A stretch of DNA of 64,000 nucleotides from Paenibacillus protaetiae (GTDB taxonomy: Bacteria > Bacillota > Bacilli > Paenibacillales > Paenibacillaceae), in NCBI RefSeq assembly GCF_004135365.1, contig NZ_CP035492.1, positions 186,001 to 250,000 of the forward strand, read 5' to 3'. The notes below the pieces were generated by a model. The model was not told the DNA's origin, searched no databases, and saw nothing but the letters and a program-made list of their open reading frames with translations. The translations under genes were made by a program, and so were the position numbers. Below are positions 27,871 through 38,506 of the stretch, piece by piece; positions within the stretch are counted from its first letter, which is position 1; each line of letters begins with the position of its first letter.

Positions 27871-27928
27871 AGCACTCCTAAGCTTGTCCGCCCCGGATTC
27901 GTCGGCGGCAGGCATAGGAGTGCTTTTT
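27871..27928 (+). terminator. Terminator after spoVID
   Basis: AGCACTCCTA with TAGGAGTGCT, 10 bp, around a 34-base loop with further pairing, then five Ts. Confidence 0.75.
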
Positions 27929-28045
27929 GCTTCTGTCCGGCTGCAGCGAACAGCCGGCAGGCGGCGCCGCGAGGGAAGCGGTTGCCTGCCGGCTCCTTCT
28001 GGCCCGATTAGGCGGCCGATATGTCAAAAGTTTAGAGGTATAAAG

Positions 28046-28074
28046 TTGACTAGAGCAGGCAATAACGATATGAT
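28046..28074 (+). promoter_or_regulatory. Sigma-A promoter for valS
   Basis: TTGACT (5 of 6), a 17-base spacer and TATGAT (5 of 6), just upstream of the T-box leader. Confidence 0.75.
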
Positions 28075-28099
28075 AAGAAATATATGTTTTCATTGAATG

Positions 28100-28354
28100 A
28101 AATGACGATGAAGGGGAAGTGTACGCACCCAAGCCTTCAGAGAGCGGAGCCGTAACGCTGAGAGGCTGCGCAGGAACTTGATGCTACAGGTCGCCCCGGA
28201 GTTGCCCGGATGAGCAGGCTATTCGCTTGCTAGCCCAGGCCGGCCACAGCCGTTATCTGTTTAAGTGCCGTTCGCGTGTTAGCGGGCGGAATAAAGGTGG
28301 TACCGCGGAAGTTCAACCTTTCGTCCTTTCTGTTTAAGGGCGGAAGGTTTTTTT
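28100..28354 (+). promoter_or_regulatory. T-box leader controlling valS
   Basis: The T-box core AAAGGTGGTACCGCGG lies at 28293-28308. A terminator follows: a stem from about 28315 to 28349 with a T-run to 28354. Uncharged tRNA-Val would stabilise the antiterminator and allow valS transcription. The upstream part can form a long Stem I starting at about 28100. GTC at 28190-28192 is a candidate valine specifier codon, but its exact place in the specifier loop was not modelled. Confidence 0.92.
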
Positions 28355-28402
28355 GCGTCAATTACAACGATTACGATAAGAATGATGGAGGATGGTTCGC
28401 TT

Positions 28403-31063
28403 ATGCCAGAAAACCAAACGACACCTGAAATGCCGACGACCTACGATCCGAAGTCGGCCGAACAAAAATGGCACGACTACTGGAAGCAGGGAGGCTATTT
28501 TGAGGCGGGCAAAAATCCCGACGCCCAGCCGTATACGATCGTGATTCCCCCGCCAAACGTAACGGGGATGCTCCATATCGGCCATGCGCTTGATTTTACG
28601 CTGCAGGATATTATGATCCGCACGAAACGGATGCAAGGCTATGACGCGCTGTGGCTGCCGGGCACCGACCATGCCGGTATCGCAACGCAAACAAAGGTTG
28701 AGCAAAAGCTGAGAGAGCAAGGCCTCTCCCGCTACGACCTCGGCCGCGAGAAGTTTCTGGAGAAGGTATGGGAGTGGAAAGACCAATACGCCGAAACGAT
28801 TCACGAGCAATGGGCCAAAATGGGCTTCTCGCTTGACTTTACCCGCGAGCGCTTCACACTGGACGAAGGCTTGTCCAAGGCTGTGCGCGAAGTGTTTGTA
28901 CGCCTGTACGATAAAGGCCTTATTTACCGCGGCAAAAAAATTATTAACTGGGATCCGGCGGCTCGCACAGCTTTGTCCGATATTGAGGTTGAATATAAAG
29001 AAATTAACGGCAGCCTGTACCATCTGCAGTACCCGCTGAAAGACGGCAGCGGCTTTATTACCGTTGCGACAACCCGTCCGGAGACGATGCTTGGCGATAC
29101 GGCCGTAGCTGTTCATCCGGAAGATGAGCGTTACAAAGATTTGATCGGCAAGCTTATTGTACTTCCGATCGTTGGCCGCGAAATTCCGATTATCGCCGAC
29201 GAATATGTCGAGAAGGAATTTGGCTCCGGCGCCGTAAAAATTACGCCTGCCCATGATCCTAACGACTTCGAGGTAGGCGCGCGCCATGACCTGCCGCAAA
29301 TTATCGTCATGGACGAAAGCGGCACGATGAATGACAATGCCGGCCCTTACCAAGGCCTGGACCGCGCGGACTGCCGCAAGCAAATCGTCAAAGATTTGCA
29401 GGAGCAGGGCGTATGCATCCGTATTGAAGAGCATGTGCATCAAGTTGGCCACAGCGAGCGCAGCGGCGCCGTTGTAGAGCCGTATTTGTCCACGCAATGG
29501 TTTGTTGCGATGCAGCCGCTTGCGGACACCGCTATTGCCGCTCAAAAATCCGGCAAAGGCGTCAACTTCGTTCCGGAACGGTTCGAGCGCACGTATCTTC
29601 ACTGGATTGAAAACGTCCGCGACTGGTGTATTTCCCGCCAATTGTGGTGGGGACACCGCATTCCGGCCTGGTATTGCGACGCTTGCGGCGAAATGCATGT
29701 TTCCCGCGACGATCTTGCGGTTTGTCCTTCCTGCCAAAGCACGCAGCTCCGTCAGGACGAAGACGTGCTGGACACTTGGTTCAGCTCGGCGCTCTGGCCG
29801 TTCTCCACACTGGGCTGGCCGGAAGAAACGGAAGATTTCAAACGTTATTTCCCGACCGATCTGCTTGTGACGGGTTACGATATTATTTATTTCTGGGTTG
29901 CGCGGATGATCTTTACGTCCCTGGAATTTACGGGCGAAATTCCGTTCAAAGATGTGCTGATGCACGGCCTTGTCCGCGACTCCGAAGGACGCAAAATGTC
30001 CAAGTCGCTGGGCAACGGCGTCGATCCGCTTGAAGTCATTGAGAAATACGGCGCCGATGCGATGCGCTTTATGATTTCCACCGGCAGCACGCCGGGCCAG
30101 GATCTTCGTTTCCACTGGGAGAAGGTCGAACAGGCGCGCAACTTTGCGAACAAAATTTGGAACGCGTCGCGTTTTGCGCTCATGAATCTGGACGGCGTAA
30201 CCGCAGCCGACATCGATATTACGGGCGAGCTTGGCACAGCTGACCGCTGGATCCTGCACCGCCTGAACGAGACGGTCCGCGAAGTGACAAGACTGATCGA
30301 CAGCTACGATTTTGGCGAAACAGGACGTATTCTGTACAACTTCATCTGGGATGAGCTTTGCGACTGGTACATTGAATTTGCGAAGCTGAACCTGTACGGT
30401 ACGGACGAAAAAGCGAAACGTGCTACGCAATCTGTACTTGCATACGTACTGGACCGCACGCAGCGCCTGATCCATCCGTTTATGCCGTTTATCAGCGAGG
30501 AGATCTGGCAGCATCTGCCGCATGAAGGCGAGACGATTACGCTTGCTTCGTGGCCGGTATACGATGAGAGACTTGCTGCTCCGGAAGCCGTGAAGGAAAT
30601 GGAGCTGCTGATGGACCTGATTCGCGCGGTCCGCAACGTTCGCGCCGAAGTGAATGTGCCGATGAGCAAAAAAATCGAGCTGATGATCAAACCTAACAGC
30701 GATGCCGAAGCAGCCATTATTGCGCGCAATGAGGAATTTATCATCCGCTTCTGCGGCACGTCCAAGCTGGAAGCAAGCCTTGGCCTGAATGCGCCGGACA
30801 AAGCGATGACGTCTATCGTGACGGGAGCCGAGCTGTACCTGCCGCTGGCCGGACTGATCGACATTTCGCAGGAAATTGCCCGCCTGGAGAAAGAACTGGC
30901 GAACTTGAACAACGAAGTGTCCCGCATCGAGAAAAAGCTGGGCAACGAAGGGTTCGTCTCGAAAGCCCCGGCGAAAGTGATCGAGGAAGAACGCGCGAAG
31001 ATGGCCGATTATGCAGCGAAACGCGATAAAGTGATTGCCCGTATTGCGGATTTGCGCGCTTAG
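28403..31063 (+). CDS. valS: Valyl-tRNA synthetase
   Basis: The 886-residue class-I synthetase has the HIGH-type motif [15 protein letters not shown] at about 50, the editing domain in the middle, KMSKS in [12 protein letters not shown], an anticodon-binding domain, and a C-terminal coiled coil ([19 protein letters not shown]) that contacts the tRNA elbow. ATG at 28403 lies 11 bases after GGAGG; ATG at 28382 precedes that site and is less likely. Transcription is controlled by the T-box leader. folC follows after 44 bases, as in B. subtilis. Confidence 0.97.
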   Translation: MPENQTTPEMPTTYDPKSAEQKWHDYWKQGGYFEAGKNPDAQPYTIVIPPPNVTGMLHIGHALDFTLQDIMIRTKRMQGYDALWLPGTDHAGIATQTKVEQKLREQGLSRYDLGREKFLEKVWEWKDQYAETIHEQWAKMGFSLDFTRERFTLDEGLSKAVREVFVRLYDKGLIYRGKKIINWDPAARTALSDIEVEYKEINGSLYHLQYPLKDGSGFITVATTRPETMLGDTAVAVHPEDERYKDLIGKLIVLPIVGREIPIIADEYVEKEFGSGAVKITPAHDPNDFEVGARHDLPQIIVMDESGTMNDNAGPYQGLDRADCRKQIVKDLQEQGVCIRIEEHVHQVGHSERSGAVVEPYLSTQWFVAMQPLADTAIAAQKSGKGVNFVPERFERTYLHWIENVRDWCISRQLWWGHRIPAWYCDACGEMHVSRDDLAVCPSCQSTQLRQDEDVLDTWFSSALWPFSTLGWPEETEDFKRYFPTDLLVTGYDIIYFWVARMIFTSLEFTGEIPFKDVLMHGLVRDSEGRKMSKSLGNGVDPLEVIEKYGADAMRFMISTGSTPGQDLRFHWEKVEQARNFANKIWNASRFALMNLDGVTAADIDITGELGTADRWILHRLNETVREVTRLIDSYDFGETGRILYNFIWDELCDWYIEFAKLNLYGTDEKAKRATQSVLAYVLDRTQRLIHPFMPFISEEIWQHLPHEGETITLASWPVYDERLAAPEAVKEMELLMDLIRAVRNVRAEVNVPMSKKIELMIKPNSDAEAAIIARNEEFIIRFCGTSKLEASLGLNAPDKAMTSIVTGAELYLPLAGLIDISQEIARLEKELANLNNEVSRIEKKLGNEGFVSKAPAKVIEEERAKMADYAAKRDKVIARIADLRA

Positions 31064-31107
31064 GCTAATTCATTCTATTTGAATCGAACGGAAGAAGGGT
31101 AACGATC

Positions 31108-32475
31108 ATGAGTGAGAAACAATGGGAGTCCGCTGCCTTGCAAAGCTATTCGGAAGCTGTAGATTGGATTACAAGCCTGGTGCCTTTCGGTATACGCCCG
31201 GGCCTCGACCGGATCGAGCTGCTGATGGAGAAGCTGGGGAATCCGCACCGCCGCCTGAAGTTTATCCACATTGCCGGAACGAACGGCAAAGGCTCCACCT
31301 GCGCTTATTTGACAAGCGTACTGCTGGAAGCGGGGTATGATGTCGGCACGTTTACTTCGCCGTATATTACGAAATTTACGGACCGGTTCCAATATAACGG
31401 CGCCAATATCGACGAGCATACGCTCCTCAAACTGGCCAATACGCTGAAACCGCTCGTGGAGGAGATGGCCTCCACGGAGCTCGGCTCGCCAACGATGTTT
31501 GAAGTGTCTACGGCGCTTGCGATTTTGTACTACGCCAGAGAAACATTCCCGGACTACGTCGTTTGGGAAACAGGCCTTGGCGGACGCCTGGATGTGACGA
31601 ATATCGTTACGCCGGTTATTTCCGTTATTACGAATATCGGCCATGACCATATGGACCGCCTTGGCAATACGATCGAAGAGATCGCCTTTGAAAAAGCGGG
31701 CATCATTAAATCCGGCGTGCCGGTTGTCAGCGCGGTGACGCAGCCGGAAGCGATCGAGGTCATTCGAGACATGGCCCGCAATAAAAAAAGCACGCTTTAT
31801 TTGCTGGGCGAACAGTTTACGGAAACCGAACTGCAAACACGCGAAAATGAGCAAATTTTCCGGTTCGAAGGGACGTTCCGCACTATTGATTCGCTTGCGA
31901 TTACGCTGAATGGCGCGCATCAGCGCAAGAATGCGGCGGTTGCCGTCATGGCGCTTGAGGTGCTGCGCCAGTATTATGCGCTGATTGTCGAGGACGAAGC
32001 GCTGGAAGCGGGTCTCCGCAAAGCGGCTTGGCCGGGACGGCTCGAGATGGTCTCCGGTTCGCCGCGTATTTTGATTGACGGCGCCCATAACCCGGAAGGG
32101 GCGCAGACACTGGCTGCGGCGCTAAAAAATACGTATTCGCATGATCGGATTCATGTCATGATGGGTATGCTGGAGAATAAGAATCATCCTGACACGATTA
32201 AGCATATATTACCGATAGTGGATACCATTATTGTGACCGAGCCTGATTTCCGCAACGCGATGAAAGCCGGCGCGCTTGCGGATATTATCCGCGGCATGGA
32301 ACAGCCGGATCATCCTGTGGAGCTTATCGTGGAGCCGGATTGGCGCAGCGCCTTAAGCAAGCTGAAGCAGCTGACGAAGGAAGGCGACCTCGGCGTCGTT
32401 ACCGGAACGTTATATTTGATTGCCGATGTTCGCGGCTTACTTGTGAATAATTCGGATTCTGAAAAAGGTTGGTGA
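31108..32475 (+). CDS. folC: Folylpolyglutamate synthase / dihydrofolate synthase
   Basis: The 455-residue Mur-ligase-family enzyme adds glutamate to folates and may also make dihydrofolate. The ATP-binding loop is IAGTNGKGS at about 57, followed by [26 protein letters not shown] and [10 protein letters not shown]. It lies between valS and murC. murC, a related ligase, starts 7 bases after its stop, so the two are likely co-transcribed. Confidence 0.95.
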   Translation: MSEKQWESAALQSYSEAVDWITSLVPFGIRPGLDRIELLMEKLGNPHRRLKFIHIAGTNGKGSTCAYLTSVLLEAGYDVGTFTSPYITKFTDRFQYNGANIDEHTLLKLANTLKPLVEEMASTELGSPTMFEVSTALAILYYARETFPDYVVWETGLGGRLDVTNIVTPVISVITNIGHDHMDRLGNTIEEIAFEKAGIIKSGVPVVSAVTQPEAIEVIRDMARNKKSTLYLLGEQFTETELQTRENEQIFRFEGTFRTIDSLAITLNGAHQRKNAAVAVMALEVLRQYYALIVEDEALEAGLRKAAWPGRLEMVSGSPRILIDGAHNPEGAQTLAAALKNTYSHDRIHVMMGMLENKNHPDTIKHILPIVDTIIVTEPDFRNAMKAGALADIIRGMEQPDHPVELIVEPDWRSALSKLKQLTKEGDLGVVTGTLYLIADVRGLLVNNSDSEKGW

Positions 32476-32482
32476 ACCGTCT

Positions 32483-33877
32483 TTGAATACAGCAGAACAC
32501 GTACATTTTATCGGAATCGGCGGTTATGGCATGAGCGCAATCGCGCGCGTTATGCTGGAGAAAGGCTATACGGTTACCGGATCTGATGTCGCGCGCCAGG
32601 AATTAACTGAGAAATTGGCGGCCAAAGGCGCGCGCATTTTTATCGGCCATGAAGCGGAGCATGTGAAAGGGGCGGATCTGGTCGTTTATTCCACCGCTCT
32701 ATCCCGCGACAATGTAGAACGGGTGGCTGCGGAGGAGCTGAACATTCCGACGATTCACCGTTCGCAAATGCTCGCGCGGCTTATGAATGCCGGCAAAGGC
32801 GTCGCGGTAGCGGGCGCTCACGGCAAAACAACAACCTCCTCCATGATTGCGCTGGTGATGGAAGCTTGCGGCGCCGACCCGACTTACATTATCGGCGGCG
32901 AGATTGTCAATGTCGGCACGAATGCTAAGGCGGGCAAAGGCGAATATGTGGTGGCGGAAGCGGATGAAAGCGACGGCTCGTTCCTGCATTACCATCCTCA
33001 GCTGGCGATTGTAACCAATATCGAACCGGACCATCTGGAAAACTATGACGGGGACTTCAATAAATTAAAAGCGGCTTACGTGCAGTTTTTGCAGCAGGTG
33101 AAACCGGACGGCAAAGCGATTATTTGCGCGGATGACGAGACGATTCAGGAGCTGCTGCCACAGCTTGCAGGTTTGTCGGACCGCCTTATTACTTACGGCC
33201 TTGATTCCGATTCCAATGCGCAATATACAGCGACGGACATTGAACTTGGCGACCGGAAAGTGTCGTTTACGATGAACAAGGACGGCGCTCCGCTTGGAGC
33301 GGTAACGTTGTCCGTGCCGGGACGGCATAACGTGTCGAATGCAATGGCGACGATTATTACATGTTTGGAAGCTGGCCTTTCCTTCGAAGCGGTTGCTCAG
33401 GCGATTCAAGGCTTCAGAGGCGCAAAACGCCGGTTCCAGGTGCTGGGCGAAACGAATGATATTCTGGTGATCGACGATTATGCCCATCATCCGACGGAAA
33501 TTCAAGTAACGATCAGCGCAGCGAAAGCAACCGGCAAACGCATCATCGCGGTATTTCAGCCGCAGCGTTATACACGGACGTTTTTCCTGCTGGAGCAGTT
33601 CAGCCGTGCTTTTCCGGAAGCGGATGAGGTCATTATTACCGATATTTATTCGCCTGCGGGGGAGAAGCAAATCGAGGGCGTCAGCTCGCAGAAGCTGGTT
33701 GAGCTCATTAAAAGCAACAGCAATGCCCATACCGAATATATCCCGACCAAAGAAGCGGTTCTTTCGCATTTAAGGGAAAAAGTTCAGCCTGGCGACCTTG
33801 TCATTACGATGGGAGCCGGCGACATCTGGAAAGTTGCGGATGCGCTTGCGCAGTCATTGCGCGAAAACGCTTCTTAA
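32483..33877 (+). CDS. murC: UDP-N-acetylmuramate--L-alanine ligase
   Basis: The 464-residue enzyme adds the first residue, L-Ala, to UDP-MurNAc in peptidoglycan synthesis. It has an N-terminal Rossmann part ([13 protein letters not shown]), ATP-binding AGAHGKTTT, catalytic [22 protein letters not shown] and the C-terminal [10 protein letters not shown]. It starts at TTG with AAGGTTGGTG upstream. In B. subtilis murC lies elsewhere; here it sits next to folC and just before the spoIIB-maf-radC-mre block. A strong terminator follows. Confidence 0.96.
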   Translation: MNTAEHVHFIGIGGYGMSAIARVMLEKGYTVTGSDVARQELTEKLAAKGARIFIGHEAEHVKGADLVVYSTALSRDNVERVAAEELNIPTIHRSQMLARLMNAGKGVAVAGAHGKTTTSSMIALVMEACGADPTYIIGGEIVNVGTNAKAGKGEYVVAEADESDGSFLHYHPQLAIVTNIEPDHLENYDGDFNKLKAAYVQFLQQVKPDGKAIICADDETIQELLPQLAGLSDRLITYGLDSDSNAQYTATDIELGDRKVSFTMNKDGAPLGAVTLSVPGRHNVSNAMATIITCLEAGLSFEAVAQAIQGFRGAKRRFQVLGETNDILVIDDYAHHPTEIQVTISAAKATGKRIIAVFQPQRYTRTFFLLEQFSRAFPEADEVIITDIYSPAGEKQIEGVSSQKLVELIKSNSNAHTEYIPTKEAVLSHLREKVQPGDLVITMGAGDIWKVADALAQSLRENAS

Positions 33878-33896
33878 CTTCGCATAAGTTGTACGG

Positions 33897-33941
33897 AACA
33901 CCACGCTCAAGCCTTTCAGGCAGCAGCGTGGTGTTTTTTTT
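33897..33941 (+). terminator. Terminator after murC
   Basis: An 11-bp perfect stem (AACACCACGCT with AGCGTGGTGTT), 17-base loop and eight Ts. Confidence 0.9.
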
Positions 33942-34014
33942 GTCCGCCGATGCTCATAAATCTCTCAAATCGTTCATAGAGTAGAAAGACAAGAAGGGAC
34001 AAGGAGAGAGTGAT

Positions 34015-35577
34015 ATGAACAATAACAACCGAATTACGTACCGTTTCGATCATACCGGGCAAGCATCCGACCGCGAAACGAAATTGATAGAACGCCAGCC
34101 GGAAGCGGCATTGACGGAAGTGAAAGCAAAAGCAAAGGCAAGCGACAACGAAAAAGAAACAGCCAAACCGGCGGCTCCCCAAAAGTCGAATGTGGTGCCT
34201 CTTTATCATACGGCATCCGGCAGCCACAGCCTCTCGGGTGCGTCGCCCTGGAACAGTCCGTTCCAGGACGATGTCAGTGCGCTTGAGCAGCTGATACGCG
34301 AAACGGGCCAGAGGAAGTCGGCAGCCAAAGCCGGCGCGCATCAGCCGGAGAAGGCAATGGCGGCTGATTACGGCGGAGAGAAAGACGGCACACTACTGGA
34401 TTGGAATTTGGAAGATAATTCTAAATGGAAAGCCCAGGATCGGGGCAGCTACGAGCGGACGGCATCCGGCAGCTACAGCCAGCAGCAGGATGCAGCAGCT
34501 GTGGCATCAGTCCCTGCCCCGGTTCCTTCAAGGCATCACCGGCCAGTGGCGGCAGCAGAAGCGGAAGGACACTTCGAAGGTTATGATAGGCAAGGGCCGC
34601 TGCTGGATGAGGAAATGATGCGCAGTGAATATGACGGACGGGATGGCGAACGCCCCTTCTATATCCGATACGAATCCCCGGCAGCTTCTCCTTCCTGGCT
34701 GAAGGTGTTTGTAACGGTTGCTGGCGCTTTGGCGACAGGAGCTTTATTTGGTTATTTGCTCCTCTCCTTTTTTACAGGCTCCTGGTCGGACAGCGGCCAT
34801 GATACGCCGGTGAAGCAAGGCGAGGTTACGAGCCCGGCAGGGGATGCGGGCAAAGATACAGCCGGAGATGGGGCTGCGCCTGTGGCGGGCGGCGCTAACG
34901 GAACGGACGAAGCTGCCGGTGGCGCGGCCGGCGAGCTGCCGATGGCAGCCGTAAACATTCCGGATACCGCCTATTATTTGCTTCAATACGGAGTGTTTGG
35001 CAGTACAGACGGCCGCGATGCCGCGCTGGCGGAGCTCGCTGCCAAAGGGGTAGCCAGCGCCGCGTGGTCATCCGGACAGGACTACCGCGTTTATGCAGGT
35101 ATGTCGCCAAGCAGCGACGATGCTGCCTTATTGAAAGGACAGTTTAACGGCTCGATGGATTTGTATGCCAAAAAATTCGACTTGTCCGCTCCTTCTCAAA
35201 TCCCTTTTGAAGGAAAAGCTGAGCAGGCACAGCAATTTTTTGTTCAGACCGGCACCCTTATTCCCATGATGCTGGGGATGGTTAACGCGCAGCTGGAGCA
35301 GCCGGCTCCAAGCCCGTTCAGCCCGGCCGACTCAGCCGCCTGGCAGAACGCTTTTCAGCAATGGTCCGATAGTGCGGCAGCTGCAAAGGCCGGTTTTGCC
35401 GACAAGGAAGGCAGCGCATCCTATGCGGAGCTGACGCAAGCGCTGCAGGCAGCGGCAGACTCTTTTTCCAATTATGAGAAAAATACGTCACGTGCACACT
35501 TGTGGAAGGCGCAAAGTGCGCTGATGAAAGCGGTCATCGCTCAAAAAAATTGGTTTGAGGCTATAATCGCATTGTAA
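34015..35577 (+). CDS. SpoIIB-like membrane protein with SPOR domain
   Basis: The 520-residue protein has a long, polar N-terminal cytoplasmic region (1-225), one membrane segment (about 228-252, VFVTVAGALATGALFGYLLL), a Gly/Ala-rich linker, a SPOR-type domain (about 312-385, AYYLLQYGVFGSTDGRDAALAELAAKG) and a helical C-terminal part. SPOR domains bind glycan strands stripped of stem peptides. SpoIIB of B. subtilis has this topology, acts in septal peptidoglycan thinning during engulfment, and lies between folC and maf, as here. The protein is longer than the B. subtilis one, so orthology rests mainly on position and architecture. Confidence 0.72.
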   Translation: MNNNNRITYRFDHTGQASDRETKLIERQPEAALTEVKAKAKASDNEKETAKPAAPQKSNVVPLYHTASGSHSLSGASPWNSPFQDDVSALEQLIRETGQRKSAAKAGAHQPEKAMAADYGGEKDGTLLDWNLEDNSKWKAQDRGSYERTASGSYSQQQDAAAVASVPAPVPSRHHRPVAAAEAEGHFEGYDRQGPLLDEEMMRSEYDGRDGERPFYIRYESPAASPSWLKVFVTVAGALATGALFGYLLLSFFTGSWSDSGHDTPVKQGEVTSPAGDAGKDTAGDGAAPVAGGANGTDEAAGGAAGELPMAAVNIPDTAYYLLQYGVFGSTDGRDAALAELAAKGVASAAWSSGQDYRVYAGMSPSSDDAALLKGQFNGSMDLYAKKFDLSAPSQIPFEGKAEQAQQFFVQTGTLIPMMLGMVNAQLEQPAPSPFSPADSAAWQNAFQQWSDSAAAAKAGFADKEGSASYAELTQALQAAADSFSNYEKNTSRAHLWKAQSALMKAVIAQKNWFEAIIAL

Positions 35578-35639
35578 ACAAAATGAAAGCAAGATATAAT
35601 GAGGACTAGGTGTCACATCATGGCGAGAGGCGTTGAATA

Positions 35640-35882
35640 ATGAAGAAAAACGGCTGGGTTTTGCTGCTGTTTATCATACTCGGCTTGATTGCGGGCGCGC
35701 TTGCCGCCCGATCGCTGGCAAATATTGCAGGGATATCCTTTTTATCCAAATCGCTGCAAATGACATTGTCGCCTGCCGTTGATCTTTATGTGCTTCAATT
35801 CAATATGACGGTCCACCTCGATATAAGCCTTTTAAGCTTAATCGGCATTATTGCGGCCTTATGGATTTACCGCAAGCTTTAA
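35640..35882 (+). CDS. DUF4321 family small membrane protein
   Basis: The 80-residue protein has two hydrophobic segments (about 6-26 and 60-77) with the short loop pattern of DUF4321 proteins found upstream of maf in many Firmicutes. Function is unknown. The maf gene begins 47 bases downstream, suggesting an operon. Confidence 0.7.
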   Translation: MKKNGWVLLLFIILGLIAGALAARSLANIAGISFLSKSLQMTLSPAVDLYVLQFNMTVHLDISLLSLIGIIAALWIYRKL

Positions 35883-35929
35883 CCTAACAAGATTATGTAT
35901 GGCAGCAAGACAAAAGGAGAGCGTAACCG

Positions 35930-36555
35930 TTGGAACGTCCTGCATTTAACCATCCAATCAGCCGCCTTGTGCTGGCTTCGTCGTCACCGCGCCGGAAGGA
36001 ACTGGTCGCATCATTAGGCCTATCCTTGCCGGTTTCTATTTTGTCATCGGATGCGGATGAGTCTGTTCCGGCTGACTGGGCGCCAAGCCGAATCGTCGAA
36101 CAGCTTGCCTTGCGTAAAGCGTCCGCAACGGCCGAAATGCTGCGGCAAGACGGCAGCCGGGACAATGCCCTTATCGTAGGCGCTGATACGATTGTTGTAT
36201 TGGATGGCGAGGCGCTTGGCAAACCTGCCGATCAGGCAGATGCCGCGCATATGCTGGGGAGGCTGCAAGGCCGCTCCCACGAGGTGTATACAGGTATTGC
36301 TTGCCTTCGCCTGGATGGCGGAGAAGCCGAGATTGCCCACCGGGTCACAAAGGTATGGATGAAGCCGCTGACTAAACAGCAAGTCGAAGGCTACATTGCG
36401 ACCGGGGAACCGATGGACAAGGCGGGGCATATGGCATTCAGGGGCTTGGGGCAACAATTGTCGATCGTATTGAAGGCTGCTACTTTAATGTAGTAGGATT
36501 ATCCCTTCCATTATTATCCGACATGCTTGCCCGGTATAATATTAATGTTTTTTAA
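35930..36555 (+). pseudogene. maf: Maf nucleotide pyrophosphatase, frameshifted near the C-terminus as sequenced (probably intact)
   Basis: Maf proteins hydrolyse non-canonical or modified nucleoside triphosphates; in B. subtilis Maf is linked to arrest of cell division. The frame starts at TTG with AAAAGGAGA upstream and shows LASSSPRRKELV, GADTIVVLDG and EVYTGIACL. As given, it stops at 36493 after 187 residues with a foreign tail. One G added to the G-run 36424-36427 restores the family ending (GEPMDKAGAYGIQG…) and a stop at 36553-36555, giving 208 residues. This frameshift is easy to miss because the truncated product has a plausible length. Confidence 0.88.
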
Positions 36556-36707
36556 ACAACAAGCCGATATAAATAAGTTATACTCATGTACATGGCTTGT
36601 GTTTCCGCCAAACATGAAACGTCTCGTCCGGCTGTAGAGACGAGATCTGACTGATTGCGACTTGATGATTCGTATGTGAATGTTGAGATAAAGGCGGGGG
36701 TTGGGAC

Positions 36708-37397
36708 ATGAAACCGCAAAGCTATATGTTGCGCGATGTCCCCCATGAAGAACGTCCAAGAGAGCGCATGATGCGATATGGGGCTGAAGCGTTAAGCCAT
36801 TCGGAGCTGCTGGCGATATTGCTCCGGACAGGAACCCGGCAAGAGTCGGCGGTTCATTTGGCTGGCAAAATATTACAGGAATGCGGGAGCTTGCGCAATC
36901 TGGTGGATATGAGCCTGGACGAACTGACCGCCATCCGGGGGATCGGTCCGGCGAAGGCCATTCAGCTGCGGGCTGGAATTGAACTCGGCAGACGAATTGC
37001 CGGAAGCAAAATAAGCGGCATCGTAACGGTGCGGAGTCCGCAAGATGCTGCAGACTATGTGATGGAAGATCTTCGTTATTTGAAAAAAGAGCACTTTGTC
37101 TGCTTGTTTTTAAATACGAAAAACCACATTATTGCCCGGGAAACGTTGTCGATCGGCACGCTGAATGCTTCATTGGTTCATCCAAGAGAAGTGTTCCGGG
37201 CCGCCATTAAACATAGCAGCGCCTCTCTCATTTGCGTACATAATCACCCTAGCGGCGATCCTGCGCCAAGTCCCGAAGACATCAGCCTCACACAACGGCT
37301 TTTGGAAGCGGGCCAGCTTGTGGGCATCGAAGTACTGGATCATATTGTAATCGGGGACGGGCGTTTTATTAGTTTGAAGGAACATGGATTATTGTAA
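36708..37397 (+). CDS. radC: RadC family JAB/MPN-domain protein
   Basis: The 229-residue protein has an N-terminal helix-hairpin-helix region (about 60-100, IRGIGPAKAIQLRAG) and a C-terminal JAMM metal-binding domain with HNHPSGDPAPS. Once linked to DNA repair, the family's real role is unclear; the JAMM motif suggests a metallo-hydrolase. It lies between maf and mreB, as in B. subtilis. The 152 bases before it hold no further gene. Confidence 0.93.
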   Translation: MKPQSYMLRDVPHEERPRERMMRYGAEALSHSELLAILLRTGTRQESAVHLAGKILQECGSLRNLVDMSLDELTAIRGIGPAKAIQLRAGIELGRRIAGSKISGIVTVRSPQDAADYVMEDLRYLKKEHFVCLFLNTKNHIIARETLSIGTLNASLVHPREVFRAAIKHSSASLICVHNHPSGDPAPSPEDISLTQRLLEAGQLVGIEVLDHIVIGDGRFISLKEHGLL

Positions 37398-37403
37398 TAT
37401 AAT
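37374..37403 (+). promoter_or_regulatory. Sigma-A promoter for mreB, inside the radC end
   Basis: TTGAAG, an 18-base spacer and perfect TATAAT, 36 bases before the mreB start. Confidence 0.55.
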
Positions 37404-37438
37404 AAAAGGGATTGTCGCATTTAGAAGGGAGTATTAAC

Positions 37439-38470
37439 ATGTTTGGTGGTTTTTCGAAAGATTTGGGAATTGACCTTGGAACAGCAAACACACTCGTATT
37501 TATTAAAGGTAAAGGGATTGTCGTAAGGGAGCCTTCCGTGGTTGCTTTGCGTACTGATACGAAAACGATTGAAGCTGTTGGCGAGGACGCTAAAAAAATG
37601 ATCGGCAGAACGCCTGGCAATATCCGTGCGGTTCGTCCGATGAAAGATGGCGTTATCGCCGATTTTGATACAACGGCAACGATGATTAAATATTTTATCC
37701 GCCAAGCGCAAAAGCAGCGTTCGATGTTTCCTAAACATCCTAACGTGATGGTTTGCGTGCCTTCCGGCATTACGGCGGTTGAGAAACGTGCGGTCGAGGA
37801 TGCGGCCAAACAAGCTGGCGCACGCGAAGCTTATACGATCGAGGAACCTTTTGCGGCGGCAATCGGCGCTGATTTGCCGGTATGGGAGCCAACGGGCAGC
37901 ATGGTAGTTGATATCGGCGGCGGCACGACGGAAGTAGCGGTTATTTCGCTCGGAGGCATTGTAACCAGCCGTTCGATCCGCGTAGCCGGCGACGAAATGG
38001 ATGAAGCGATTATCCAATACGTGAAACGTCTGTACAACCTGATGATCGGGGAGCGTACCTCGGAGCAATTGAAGATGGAGATTGGTTCGGCATTGCCGCT
38101 TGATCATCCGGAATCCATTGAAATCCGCGGCCGCGACCTTGTGACAGGCTTGCCGAAGACACTGGCAATTACTTCTGACGAAATTACGGAAGCGCTGGGC
38201 GATACGGTGAATTCCATCGTAGATGCTGTGAAAATTACGCTTGAGAAATGCCCGCCTGAGCTTTCTGCTGATATTATGGACCGCGGAATCGTGCTTACGG
38301 GCGGCGGCGCGCTGCTTCGCAACCTGGACAAGCTGCTTTCCCGCGAAACGGGGATGCCGGTTATTGTTGCGGACAACCCGCTTGATTGCGTCGCGATTGG
38401 CACAGGCCGTTCCCTGGACCATATTCATCTGTTCAAAAATAAAGGCGGCTCGTCTTCCCGCAAGCGTTAA
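37439..38470 (+). CDS. mreB: MreB, actin-like cell-shape protein
   Basis: The 343-residue actin-fold ATPase has the phosphate-1 loop [13 protein letters not shown], phosphate-2 [13 protein letters not shown] and adenosine motif [11 protein letters not shown]. It forms membrane-bound filaments that guide the elongation machinery. ATG at 37439 follows GAAGGGAG and gives the usual [14 protein letters not shown] start. It is the first gene of an mreBCD-minCD-rodA run. Confidence 0.97.
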   Translation: MFGGFSKDLGIDLGTANTLVFIKGKGIVVREPSVVALRTDTKTIEAVGEDAKKMIGRTPGNIRAVRPMKDGVIADFDTTATMIKYFIRQAQKQRSMFPKHPNVMVCVPSGITAVEKRAVEDAAKQAGAREAYTIEEPFAAAIGADLPVWEPTGSMVVDIGGGTTEVAVISLGGIVTSRSIRVAGDEMDEAIIQYVKRLYNLMIGERTSEQLKMEIGSALPLDHPESIEIRGRDLVTGLPKTLAITSDEITEALGDTVNSIVDAVKITLEKCPPELSADIMDRGIVLTGGGALLRNLDKLLSRETGMPVIVADNPLDCVAIGTGRSLDHIHLFKNKGGSSSRKR

Positions 38471-38506
38471 TGCGGTCCGAAGGGGAAACGGATATGAAAC
38501 GGGCGG

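Noticed and set aside
28358-30523. 721-codon minus-strand frame opposite valS
   Set aside because: Antisense shadow of valS; composition typical of reversed coding and no start signals.
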